The notes: generated from the letters alone by a model not told the origin. Positions 47,221-57,870 are shown, numbered from the stretch's first letter. The stretch: DNA of 64,000 bases from Stenopsyche tienmushanensis (GCA_008973525.1 WACJ01000523.1:682001-746000); one strand, 5' to 3'. Program-made: numbers and translations.

Positions 47221-48685
47221 ATTTATGATGAATTATGAAAATATTTTTGAATTTTACACAAAAAAATTGCACAATAAATATAAGCTTAGAATTATCGTTT
47301 CATGTTAAATATCTGCACATGAGGATTTCGCTCAATAAAAGATGAACGTTCTGAAAGTGCTCAACAAAATCAGTATTATTGCATCTTTTAAATAAAATCC
47401 AAGTAATAAATATCTAGGTTTACCATCTTTAGAAATAGAAAATGGTGATTTCCATTAAGAAGTGATAATTATACCACTCTAGGTGAAGAATATTAATTCT
47501 GCATCAATATGTACGCGTGTGCAATCATTGCCGAGAGAAAAAAATCTCAAGTCTTATATCGAACTTTATGATATCATAAAATACCGACTAATAAGGCCAT
47601 ATCGAGGTTTTTCAATCGATTTAGTTTATTTATTTATACGCAATTCAATATGCTGTCAATAGTGTCAAGTGGTCGTTCAAACAAATTATATAAAAAACGC
47701 GCAACAGATGGTCACATTGCATCCAAATAATGCTCTCTAATCACATTTAACCTTTTCGACCGGCGCTCTCAAAAAAGTCTTTGGAGAAAAAACACAATCT
47801 GGTCCGCTATATTTAGAATTATTAATTTTTCCGTTGAGAGATAAACGACCCATTTCAAACTATATATTATAACGAGGCTCTTGCGCAACACTCCTTCGTA
47901 CGAAATGGATATCAATCAACTTTTCAGCATGAAAAAAAAGTTCCATCTTCATTTTCTTGGATGTGTCGCGTTCTCTTTAAATGAGTATCCAAGGTTTTTT
48001 GCCCTCAATAAATCGATCACTTTTTTGCGCTCTTCCGAGAATCTGATAGATGTCTTCGATCCGATAACGAGTTCATCATTGTTGCATCTTTCGTAATCGC
48101 AGCAGCAGCACAAAGAATCCGAGAAAAACCAGATTTAGAAAGTGAAATACGATCAATTAATTTCAACGATCGAAAAAATATATAACGCAAGCCGTTAATA
48201 TAAACCGAGTGTCGTCTTTACTTTGACAGGCGTCAATTTATATGCGACTTGCATATTTGAGATGCATTGAAGATCGTCATAATTCTATACACAATTATGC
48301 ATAGAATCGGAGTGATATTAAAGTCAGATAATGTAATAAAATAATTAACTTATGTCCCATTAAGAAAACGTATTTGCAGTACAAATTTATTAAAGTCGTA
48401 TATTATCATACTATAAGGTTATGATAATCAAGTTGCAAAAGTCAATAGGTAAAAACAATTAACAGATTAATTAAAATACAAAACTACAAATATAAATACA
48501 GGATATTTCAACAGAAACGCTTAAGATTTGTAAGACTATCACTGCCATATTCTTAATGCAAAATCTATCAAATTTATACTAAGTTATTTAATAATATATG
48601 GCAAATTATTATGGAATATTATGGCGTTAAATAATGTATAAAAATTATCAAAATATATGCTCAGTTCGAGAAATGTTCCGCCAAA
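47221..48685. other. Intergenic with a transposon-free island
   Basis: 47490-48340 has no repeats that I can pair and is GC-richer than its flanks. The 71-codon frame at 47881-48096 has no known features. I list the island as possible conserved non-coding DNA. Confidence 0.3.
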
Positions 48686-48785
48686 ATATTTAGCGAAGAA
48701 GCCTATTTTTGGATGAATCCACATGAAATACATCAGCATCAATTACACCCAGATCTGGCGGAATTATCGATCGAACTTGTTTCAT
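48685..48785 (+). pseudogene. Tc3-like transposase scrap
   Basis: IFSEEAYFWMNPHE fits the first catalytic Asp region (SDEAHFWLNG) of Tc3/mariner-like transposases, with Asp replaced by Glu or shifted. Only about 30 codons survive. Confidence 0.45.
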
Positions 48786-49510
48786 TAAAAAAAAATCGCA
48801 TATTAAAAAAATTACTATGTTGTCTGAACTGAGTATCAATACGTCTTTTTTGTCCTTCCATTTTAAAACTATAAGTTTGCCTTTGAATCTTACCTTATGC
48901 TACTAGTCACTGTTTACTAAGTACACGTCCACTCCAACACAATAGCGAAGTGCAACCAATTTGCTACCTATCTTAAATTCATGTCAAAACATGCATCGAC
49001 AACTAACGCGTTCGTTAAACAAAACAAAAAAAGTTTCGCCTGCTTTAGAGCTCAATATATATTTCGAGGACGTATATATACGTCATAACCAATTTCGATG
49101 CAATTTACGTTGGACGTAAATATACGTCCCGCCCACTTTGAAATTGAGTGGAAATCTTATATATAACTTGTTTTATTTGTATTTAAAAATCTGGCGTCCT
49201 TATTGAAAGACCCTATATTTTTAATCTTTTAATTTTGATACGATTTATAAGACGATAGAAGATATAATAAGCAAAAATCACCTCCCTGTATCATGAAGAT
49301 GATCGAATATAGCACTTATTTAATACATTTTATGATCGATTTAATCGTCTTAATTGTAAATTACTTTGACGGCCGATACTTTAGTACTAACATTACATGT
49401 ATGTTTAAGATTGTAGGTAATCCAAATATTTTCTTAAATGTGCCCACCGTCCATTAAATATGTAGCTCTTATAATGCTATAAGATAAGTTCAGCCATTAA
49501 CGCCTGTTTT
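48786..49510. other. Intergenic, nothing firm
   Basis: Contains the mirrored pair GGACGTATATATACGTCA (49079) and GACGTAAATATACGTCCC (49115). This looks like the inside of a TTAA-type MITE, but I could not find both ends. Confidence 0.35.
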
Positions 49511-49511
49511 G

Positions 49512-49600
49512 AGCTTCCTCCCTCCAGTTGTCCAGGCCCAGACGATCAGTATTCTTGCCATTATCATCAGTCCAGCATATTCGAAGTCCAAGTATGTTGT
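49512..49600 (-). pseudogene. Non-LTR retrotransposon scrap
   Basis: The minus strand reads RICWTDDNGKN, then GLDNWREEAQNR. The pattern W-[ST]-D-D ... W-x-x-x-A-Q-[ND]-R is the tail typical of RTE-like reverse-transcriptase proteins. It is only about 30 codons long. Confidence 0.45.
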
Positions 49601-49639
49601 CATTCGTTCTTGAGTGTCGGTTATCGTCTTTTAACACTA

Positions 49640-50280
49640 CTGTAAACCCAATAGATTTCATTATAGAATATATGATAATTTTCTATTGCCGGTTTTTTGA
49701 TTTTTCACTGAAAAACTTATGTAAGTGCATTTTTACTTCTGATCTGAAAAGGTAATAGTCCGATGGCGCAAGATCTGGTAAATATACTGGAAGAATCCAA
49801 GCTCTCTTATTTTTCCTGTACTATTGCGATTTTGCGTTGTCGTCAAGAAGAATCTTTTTTTTAGTTATTGACAATAAACGATCGCTGTTATGATCTGACC
49901 GGGTTTGAGCAATTCGTAATAAATAACTCCAGAAAAATACCACAACACACAAAGAAGGACGTTTTTTTTATTGTTAATGTTGATCGAGGGGTCGAAACGG
50001 GAACTTATCCGGAAGAAAGCTGTTGTTTTTCCATACAAGATTATTGTATAGCACCCACTTATCATCTCCAGTTACAATTTGCCACAAAAACGGTTCTTCT
50101 TCATACCGAATGTAGATCGAGCGTCGTCTGCTGCAATTCATGGGGGGGGATGCAAATTCCTTGTTTGTGCTTAACTTTCCTATGTGATTCCACTATTGAC
50201 TTCAGGATATCATCATTTATGTCCTTAAGTTTCCTATTTCTATTTTTAAACTGTTTAAAACTTCGTCAATAGCATAATTA
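49640..50280 (-). pseudogene. Mariner transposase fragment, lineage M3
   Basis: The minus strand preserves, in order, PHELQQTT, VTGDDKWVLYNN (first catalytic Asp), GVIYYELLKPGQIITA, ILLDDNAKSQ (second Asp) and YLPDLAPSDYYLFRSE (third Asp), broken by frameshifts. So the whole DD34D catalytic domain is recognisable. The N-terminal part would lie to the right but is cut off by the M2 element starting at 50284. Confidence 0.85.
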
Positions 50281-50283
50281 TTA

Positions 50284-51029
50284 GGAGCATTGGAAAGTAT
50301 TCGCGTATTTTGAGATCTTGTACTTGAGCTCAGTTTATGTCCGGACACAGCGACGGAAACATCTTTATAAGTCATTTTTTACGTAGAACTATTATTAAGC
50401 ACTATTTTTGTGCAATAGATTTTTTTGTATTGGTAAAGGTAAAATATCCAGTTCCGAAATTAATAAAATCCACATCCAGAATCATATGCTGCTTTTTTGA
50501 TTTGGATTGGAATGCCATAAAAGCCAGTAAAACACTCAAAAATGTTTATGATGGAGTGATAACAATCTGCAGATGTTAATATTGGTTTCAGAAATTTAAA
50601 TCGGGCAATAGAAATATAAGGGATGAACCATGAACGGAAGGACTTTCGAATTTCCATCCATTATTTTTCTTGATAAGATAAATAAATAGTCCGTTTTTGA
50701 ATAGTTCTGTAAGTGGTGATGAGAAATGGCTCATTTAGAATAATACAAGACGAAAAAATCAATGGCTTTCTTGGAAAGAATCCCTAATTCCAGCGCCTAA
50801 ACCCGGATTGACAATTTTCAGATCCATGGAGCTGAAATGGAACTGCATTTAAAATCGTTTTTTGCCTTTAAATCGGATTTTTTTACAAAAAAGGGATCGA
50901 AACACTGCCAAAGTGATAAAAAGATGTATTGAATAATAAAGGGATTTATACTTTATAATGTTTTATATAATTTTTTTTTAATATGTTTGAACATTTTATA
51001 CTAAATACGCGAATACTTTTCGATACCCC
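50284..51029 (+). mobile_element. Mariner family M2, copy b (complete ends)
   Basis: 746 bp between TA 50282-50283 and TA 51030-51031. The ends share AAAGTATTCGCGTATTT. The plus strand holds remnants parallel to copy a (ASKTLKNVYDG; SGDEKWLI at about 50713; then the C-terminal region), with large deletions. It abuts the M3 fragment. Confidence 0.85.
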
Positions 51030-51560
51030 TAATATCCGATCTTATTGCTTATTTAATACTACTATTCGTACATCTGCCGCAAGCATTAAATCGACATAAT
51101 TTTGTTCGAATAATTGTATTTGATATGTTCATGTAATTTTCCCCTCCGCCATTAATAAAAGACCCTTATTATTTTAATTCGTTTGTCTTGTTGACGGAAT
51201 GACCATCCATATTAATGTCCCCATTGAAAAACTTGTTCGAACTATCTGAAGTACTGCGCACATCATTGAACTCGAGGGTGGAGATTTTCAATAATAATTT
51301 AAGCCCGCGTTTAATAAGTTAAAAGCAAATATATCAAATAGCGCCATTTCGGCGTGTATTTTTTAAATCGATATATCATGTCGCGAGGCGTGATGATATC
51401 AATATAAATTTTTATTAATGGCGCATGAGCACGTTTTGAATAGCCCTGGGATATGACATAATGGCTAATTTATAGGTGCTGATTAATGTTAGATTGCGTT
51501 AATAGATGCTCTCTTTTCGAAGACCCGCAGCTTCTTAAACTTTGAGTAACAACACTTTGG
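51030..51560. other. Intergenic island near the engrailed 3' end
   Basis: Transposon-free. 51180-51500 is GC-richer. Nothing specific was recognised. Confidence 0.35.
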
Positions 51561-51783
51561 GGAGTATTTGCTATAATTTTATTATTTTCGCTTATGTTAA
51601 TTTGTACATTAGACTCTTAGAATATTGCATAATAAATAGGTTTAGTTGAACGAATAAAAAAGTATAAAATAACGCTTTGTACATTGAAGAATTAAAAACA
51701 CGTTAGTCACATTTTGTACATTTCTATATATGAATTCACTCTGTTTGAGTCTTGTTTTATTCATTTGATTGTTCACTGATGGT
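51561..51783 (-). other. en: Probable engrailed 3' UTR
   Basis: Sequence after the engrailed stop, read leftward. Candidate AATAAA signals on the minus strand are at 51756-51761 and 51578-51583. No TGTANATA element was found here, in contrast to the invected 3' UTR. The extent is a guess from these signals. Confidence 0.45.
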
Positions 51784-52014
51784 TTATGTCACTTTGATTT
51801 CGTCCTCGTCTTCTGAGCCACTGGCAGTGGTGTGGTTGTAGAGTCCTTGGGCCATCAATTGCAATGCCAAGGGATTCTTCTGGCCACTGGCTTTCTTGAT
51901 TTTGGCTCGTTTGTTCTGGAACCAGATTTTGATTTGTGCTTCGTTGAGGCCCAACTCGGCAGACAGATGTTGTCTTCTCTTTTCCGTCAGATACCGGTTT
52001 TCTGCAAATTCGCG
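51784..52014 (-). CDS. en: Engrailed, last coding exon
   Basis: The minus-strand exon encodes homeodomain residues 18 to 60, EH5 and a short acidic tail, 76 residues with stop TAA at 51786-51784. It follows a CCACAG acceptor at 52020-52015 in phase 0. It begins [15 protein letters not shown] and contains [15 protein letters not shown] with Q50 and N51, then [15 protein letters not shown]. Over the 60 shared codons it differs from the invected exon at 2 residues but 26 bases. The tail, [15 protein letters not shown], is unrelated to the invected tail. Role: nuclear homeodomain repressor of segment polarity and neural patterning. Arg at residue 18 supports engrailed over invected; the paralogue call is about 0.7 sure, the family near certain. 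Confidence 0.95.
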   Translation of the reverse strand, partial: REFAENRYLTEKRRQHLSAELGLNEAQIKIWFQNKRAKIKKASGQKNPLALQLMAQGLYNHTTASGSEDEDEIKVT

Positions 52015-52194
52015 CTGTGGACAAAAATAAATTAACATTATTAATCATCCATCTTTTTTATGGGTCAATTGCTCAGTGTACAAATCAGTGGTTTTCAATG
52101 CAGCAGCAGCTGCTGCAAATTCCGGTAGCTATAATACCACATTAACGATCACATTTATTGATGTTTTCTTAATGCAAAATAATGATCAACTCAC
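52015..52194 (-). other. en: Short engrailed intron inside the homeobox
   Basis: 180 bp, from GTGAGT at 52194-52189 to CAG at 52017-52015, splitting homeodomain residues 17 and 18 in phase 0. It contains the perfect palindrome GCAGCAGCTGCTGC at 52103-52116. The matching invected intron is at least 1.5 kb. Confidence 0.9.
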
Positions 52195-52310
52195 TTTCAA
52201 TCTGGCTAATTGCGAACCGCTAAAAGCAGTCCTCGGTCTTTTGTCTTCGGCGATGGGTGCAACGGGAGATGGTACTGCTTTTTGTTTCTTCGCCCTTCGA
52301 GATCTCGGAC
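52195..52310 (-). CDS. en: Engrailed, penultimate coding exon (EH3 and homeodomain start)
   Basis: The 116-bp minus-strand exon lies between a TTTGTTTTAG acceptor (52311-52312) and a GTGAGT donor. It reads PRSRRAKKQKAVPSP, then VAPIAEDKRPRTAFSGSQ, then LARLK. This is the EH3 basic block followed by homeodomain residues 1 to 17 (R3 and R5 of the N-terminal arm, F8, L16). It joins in frame to the next exon as LARLK-REFAEN. The first two bases complete a split codon, probably Gly, as expected for the GPRSRR motif. No RS dipeptide is encoded at its start, but an RS micro-exon would be separate. The preceding exon with EH2 was not found in the remaining 11.7 kb. Confidence 0.95.
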
Positions 52311-52884
52311 CTAAAACAAACAATAAGCCCTAATTCAGTTCCGAGCATAAAATATTCATAACCTTAGTCTACATTCAAAGACCCTCGATACTTTGTTTAC
52401 AGTTGTTTGGGGTTAATCCGACAATGATATAGGGGTGAATTTGATTAACTGTTTATTCTGTGCATAAAATGGCCGCTTGTTTGTTATTTACAAGGGTAGT
52501 TTAGCATCCAAGCATCGATGTTTAGCGGTGCAAATACTAGGGAGCGAATCGAGAACGACATTCAATTAATAAATGCTGCGCTATTATATGAATAAGGGTT
52601 GAAGGAGGGATTTCTGCGTCTTTTCTGTGTGTCCGTTTGTGAAAGGGCATTTCGGGTAAACATGCCACATAAATCAGAAGGCATTGCCATTCATTTGTCT
52701 ATGACCCTTAAGCACGCCACAAAAGTGACTTGAATTCTCAGCGGGATAGTACACACCCCGTCCGCTTATTTGAGGGTTATAAGCAGATCGTTAAGATTAA
52801 ACAAATTAATGTGCATACACGAAAATACAGTATATAAAATGGACGACCAAAATAGAGTCGATTTTGGACAATTTACTTATGAAA

Positions 52885-53035
52885 TACAACGTCATCCAAA
52901 TACAACGCTTAGATATTATCACTATATAATGTTTTATCAATAACATTTTTTCAAATGGTATAAACAATTTTGTATTAGTAGAAGATAGTACAATTTTAAT
53001 CATGGACAGTTTGGTGTATATTTTAAACAAATGGA
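52885..53035 (+). repeat. Repeat X, copy 2
   Basis: GTCATCCAAATACAACGCTT through ATTAGTAGAAGATAGTACAA. It is a direct copy of 53690-53840 and inverted to 32930-33085. Confidence 0.7.
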
Positions 53036-53689
53036 ATCATTACACCATGTTTCTTCTAAAATTATGTTACTGTGAATTATGAAGTTGAATAATTTTTTAT
53101 GACCACAATTTTTCAACAAAATACCAAAACAAGTCGACCGACGTTAATAAAAATGGCTACACATTTCACAAAATCAACCCTTTGGGCGCGCTTTTATTAC
53201 GAAATTCAAAGGCCCACATTAAATACTTTGTACTGCTTAACATAATTAGCAGTTGCGACTGCAGTAAATAACTCGGCGAACGCCCCGTTTTATTATTTTA
53301 TTATAAATATTATGTTATTACGCGTGTAGTGCGCATTAAAGTAGTATATATATGGCACCCAAAACACCCCTTTTTTACGTCGCCATAAAAAATCCCCGGG
53401 GAGATATTTATATTAAGAATGTTTCGTAGGTACCATTTTAGTACCATTTCAGTGGTGTTTAAGTACAAGCTATTATTTAAATATAACGACCGTCCGCGCG
53501 TACAAGTAATAAGTCAAATGTTTATCAAGCCGAAAGAACAGATGGCGTTAGTGGATGTAATGAATACACGTGGGCAATAGGCCAGGGGTCGCAAAACATG
53601 CGGATCGGTAACGCCTAACTATCCCTGGATGGTATGGGCGCATTTTAAACCCTCAATATTTAGCAATTAGTTCAGATTCATAAAAACAA

Positions 53690-53840
53690 AATGTCATATC
53701 CAAATACAAAGCTTAGATATTAGCATTATATAATGTCTATAAAAAACATTTTTTTCAAATGATATAAACCAATTTGTTTTATTAAAAGGTTGTACAATTT
53801 TAATTATGGACAGATATATATTGTAAAATTGCGTTTATAT
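53690..53840 (+). repeat. Repeat X, copy 3
   Basis: Starts GTCATATCCAAATACAAAGC. It is followed directly by a Tc3-like transposase relic, so X may be the end of that element. Confidence 0.65.
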
Positions 53841-53864
53841 TAGTTTATAAGCATTATTTTCAAG

Positions 53865-54100
53865 CAAAATTTTGTTTAGTGATGAAACTCATTTCGCAAT
53901 GGATGGATTCGTCAATGAGCAAAATTATCGTATCTAGGCTGATGAAAGTCCTTATATTATTCAGAAAAGATGTCTACATCCAAAAAAAATTACGCTTTGG
54001 TGTGCATTTTGGACAAACGAAATCATTGAGCCACATTTCTTCAAAGACAAATATTGTTACTGTGAATGCTTATATTACATATTATAAATCATGCATTATT
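53865..54100 (+). pseudogene. Tc3-like transposase fragment
   Basis: Reads SDETHFAMDGFVNEQNYRI, stop, ADESPYIIQKRCLHP, KKITLWCAFW, IIEPHFF, matching the first-Asp region of Tc3-like (IS630 superfamily) transposases of the SDEAHFHLDGYVNKQN type. The rest of the catalytic domain is not recognisable downstream. Confidence 0.8.
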
Positions 54101-54490
54101 CTGTAATAAAAACGCCATAGATTTAAAAAATCAGCGTGGAAAAACACCATACGATACATAATCTGAAACGATCTATTCGCAATCAATCAATTCCAAATGA
54201 CACCATATTGTTCAAAGCATTATTGCGCCATGCATAATTTATGCGATAAATTACAAAAATTCAATAGAAGCAACGTATTATATGGTCGTCATACATTTTT
54301 TATCGCGTTTATGGCATTATTTAAATGCGCCGAAAAACATAATTTACGACCATTGATCGCTCGTAGAGTTCGATCAAAAAAGTTGAACGCCCCTGAATTA
54401 TTGGGTGAATATCGCTTTTTACGCCGGACAGGACTCGTCCTCGCACACCGGAGAGTAAATCATGATTCAGCAAACGTTATTAAATAATAG
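54101..54490 (+). CDS. Hypothetical frame after the Tc3 relic (doubtful)
   Basis: A 96-codon frame at 54197-54487 (KCAEKHNLRPLIARRV ... ELLGEYRFLRRTGL) has a protein-like composition but no domain that I recognise. Just upstream, in another frame, is NAIDLKNQRGKTPYDT, which resembles the start of an ankyrin repeat. It may be a decayed gene fragment carried beside the transposon, or chance. Confidence 0.2.
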
Positions 54491-54818
54491 AGAGGGCATC
54501 CCTATGGGGAAGCATGATTCTATTATCTGAAACATTGTGTTTATCCCTGGGGATAGCAGACGGGGGACTCCTGATCTTGTTGTTGGGGCTCCGAGAATTA
54601 ACAGTGAGGTTAGATTGGCTCAGTTTAATCTACTAAGCGATTACACTGTTAATAATGGCGGCCATTTGACGGTACTATCCCCTCGAGTTCCACGCTTTAT
54701 CTCGACGGGGCATCGCCAACCTTTTTATTTTGTGCTCGCCAACAATTACACGATGAGTAGAAAATCGTACATCTGATGCTTTAGCAGTGCAATCCGTTTG
54801 AATCATAATTTCAACATA

Positions 54819-55140
54819 CTGGGATCATCTAGAAAGTCGGGTTACTAATGATCTTTTTTTTGGTCCCGCATGTTTGTCGGGCATTTTGTTCAATCACAAT
54901 AAATTCTTCCGATGGAGAAGTCATCGCGCGCTACCGCCACCTCTTTTTGGATTCTCTCTCAGACTATCTCTCCATCGGAAGAATTTATTGTGACTGAACA
55001 AAATGACTGACAAACACGTGGGACCAAAAAAGGCTAATCATTAGGATCCCCACTACATACCAGGTGTGCCAATTTCGAAACAAATAAAATTCCCCCCGAC
55101 CACAAGATCTCTTTTAACCCGAATTTCTAGATGATCCTCG
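54819..55140. mobile_element. Mariner family M1, copy f (fold-back form)
   Basis: 322 bp between TA 54817-54818 and TA 55141-55142. Almost the entire element is two inverted arms: CAATAAATTCTTCCGATGGA faces TCCATCGGAAGAATTTATTG, and GGTCCCGCATGTTTGTCGGG faces the matching CAAACACGTGGGACC. No transposase. Confidence 0.85.
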
Positions 55141-55142
55141 TA

Positions 55143-55440
55143 CAAAAGCAATAAATATATTGAATTGTCTGTTTCGATCGTCTTGAGTGTCGTCGCCAAA
55201 TTTAATATCGAGGGTTGGCATCGGCTGAAGTTAAACTGGCAGCATCCCCCAAACAGACACCGCGACGTTTCGGCAGCCGTTTGCGGCCCCATTATCACAC
55301 CCACGGTAGGGTGACATCTCTGGGGGATGCTGGGCCCAAACCAAAAGCTTAACGCACCCACTACACAAATGTGCAGGGGCATTTAGCCCCGGAAAAACAA
55401 TTAGTTTCCAGCATCCCACTAACTGTATCGAATTAAATTA
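55143..55440. promoter_or_regulatory. Intronic GC-rich island with inverted repeat
   Basis: CAGCATCCCCCA at 55240-55251 and its exact inverse at 55321-55332 frame a CpG-containing block with no paired transposon. A third CAGCATCCCA is near 55408. A minus-strand frame of 109 codons crosses it but has no known features. Function unknown. Confidence 0.3.
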
Positions 55441-57119
55441 AAAACACACATAGATAATCTCTCAAATGCGCATTCTTCGCATGTATATCTCTATTATTTG
55501 TGTTGATTAAATTATCACAACGTTAATAACAACCGATCCATAAACATTACATATCAATTTGCATCGTTAAAATTGCATTTACGTTTGAGCTGTTTGTTTT
55601 AAATGCGATGCAGTTGCACTTTAATTCATTTAAGCAATCGTCTGAAGCAATCTTTAGTTATTACACATAGTATTTACATACAATCATATGTAATGAGCGG
55701 CATTTTTATCTTTGTTGTACCATTTTTATAAACGCTAACACCTATAATTATTTCAGAATTGTATGTGTTCATAAGAAGATTAATATACAAGAAAGCATTA
55801 AGATTTGGAGCGATTTTCTTGCTTAAAAAGCATTTCTGGATCGATTAACCAACATCCGATGATTTCAAAAATCAGCATGAATATTTAAACGCATTCGTAA
55901 TGCAACATCACACGATTTCATCATTTGGGGGGCGCATTACATGGAGACAAACGCAAAGAGTAATTGTCGATGTGTATCGTTTGTAGCACAAATGAGACAT
56001 GTCCAATAGACATATTCAGACATGCGATGACTGTGTTTCCAACCATTTCAAACATTACGGACAATTGTCGGACTATCATTAATTCATAATACACAGGCGC
56101 ATTGCAAACTGTGGCTCGCGGTCACAAATTATAATCGAATTACAGCCACCCAGCCCAAACAATATCAATGCATCATCTCGAAAAGTTTGCCGATCTCTTA
56201 TTAATGACGCTTTTTGTCATCAAAGCAATCATTGTTTCATATTGATAATCAACCACATGCATCTTATGCTTATATTACATTTCCAATCCAATCATCAAAT
56301 GATGATTTTAATTTGGATTTTCTAATTTATTTCGAATTAATCGACACTAATGGGGTTAAAATGAATGCACGGGTTTTTTATATTATAATATTATCATAGT
56401 ACTCATACGTTGGGAAACGAGCGTTATTATAAAGTCATTATATGTAACAATAGGAGAATTAAATACGTGTTCGCAATTCTATATAATAGATCAGAGCTTC
56501 TCAAAATATAACCCAAAATATTGAAATATATGGTATATTTTCAAAGGAATTTTATTTCAATTATAACGCTTCATTTTTAAATGTATATAAAATAAATTGT
56601 ATATAACATATTTACTTAATTTTATATTTAAGTTAAAAGCATATTTTATGGCATTTAATATAAAATATAATATTATTCAAATATATGCCAAAATTTTGCT
56701 TGATAGCATGTATTCGGAAAATCAAAATTTCAATGACTTTGTCGCATAAATCTGAGTAAATTTGTTGAATTGCATTAATAATGTTAGCAATGATAGTATC
56801 AATTGTTTGTAATTGATATGCATAGACTTGCAATTTAATATAAATTCAAAGTATTAAGTCTAAAGGTGTTAAATCGCACGATCTCATTGGCTTCGAATCG
56901 ATCATGCAGTAACAAAAATCCGCAATAATAAAATTTGATAATTTGTACACATTGTTCAATGCTATAACTTTCCATAATAATTTGCCATATGTTTTTAAAT
57001 AATTTACATGTAAATTTATAGATGTTGCTTTTATTCACTTGGTCGTTATAGTTTGACAAACGTTGAGCGCTTTCTATTGAACGATTTTGTATAAGAATCA
57101 AATTTGGAAAAATCTCCAT
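55441..57119. other. Engrailed intron, nothing firm
   Basis: 55830-56230 is transposon-free by eye. The rest is very AT-rich. Confidence 0.35.
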
Positions 57120-57870
57120 TGGTAATTCAGCGAATTTAACGCATTAATTCGAATGAAACGATCTCTTTTGTGGTTAATCCTATTTGATATTTACGCTTTT
57201 TGTTAAGAAAAAGTACGCATGCAATCATCACATTGTCGAGAGTCCGCATGATTGTCGGTTGAATAAATATGAATTAAAAAATTACACGGCGGTGGATTGA
57301 GAATTACTCGGCGGCGATTGTTAGCCGAATGACACAAATAATGCAGTTACCGAGAAGTGCATTGAAAATGAAACCATTTTCCCGTAATTGTATGCAATTT
57401 ACCTGTTTGTTCAGGCCGAGAGCTGCGGCCCACGGGGCAGGCCCGTAATTAAGTCGCTCCAAACTACTTTTTATCACAATGTGCTTCTTGTGGTGCAATC
57501 GCCCTCAGCAGACTTCCCTCGTAATAGCCGCGGCAATAAAATTTGATTGAGCAGATCGTTAATATCGCCGATTGTTCGGATTTGAGCGAGTCGTTAAAGC
57601 GCCGGACTGAGCGACGTATATCGAAGCGTAAATCAGTAATATCGCGAGTGCGCTATAAAAGGCATTGTCGGTGTGCGTCCAGCAGCTGCCGGCAGGATCA
57701 TTTAACTTCGTAAAAGGCCATTAAACGAGACCGCACAAGATGCCTCGAATTATGAAATATTATTTTCAGCTTCTGATCTGCGGGCAATCTGGCTGAAAGC
57801 TCTTCATCAGGATCTGCGATCCATCCCAGCTATACTTCGAGATCAAATCGATCATATTCAAATGCCACTA
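57120..57870. promoter_or_regulatory. Intronic island with TATA-like box
   Basis: A GC-richer island without paired repeats. TATAAAAG at 57654-57661 is a consensus TATA box on the plus strand, antisense to engrailed. CAGCAGCTGCCGGCAG follows about 20 bases downstream. It could be an enhancer or an antisense promoter. No initiator was established. Confidence 0.3.

Noticed and set aside
49868..50272. 134-codon plus-strand frame
   Set aside because: The opposite strand carries clear mariner catalytic motifs here, so this frame is a shadow of that relic.
52076..52333. 85-codon plus-strand frame next to engrailed
   Set aside because: It overlaps the engrailed EH3/homeodomain exon on the minus strand, which has correct splice sites and reading frame.
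55053..55382. 109-codon minus-strand frame
   Set aside because: It crosses from the end of M1 copy f into unique DNA, shows no domain and has no splice context.
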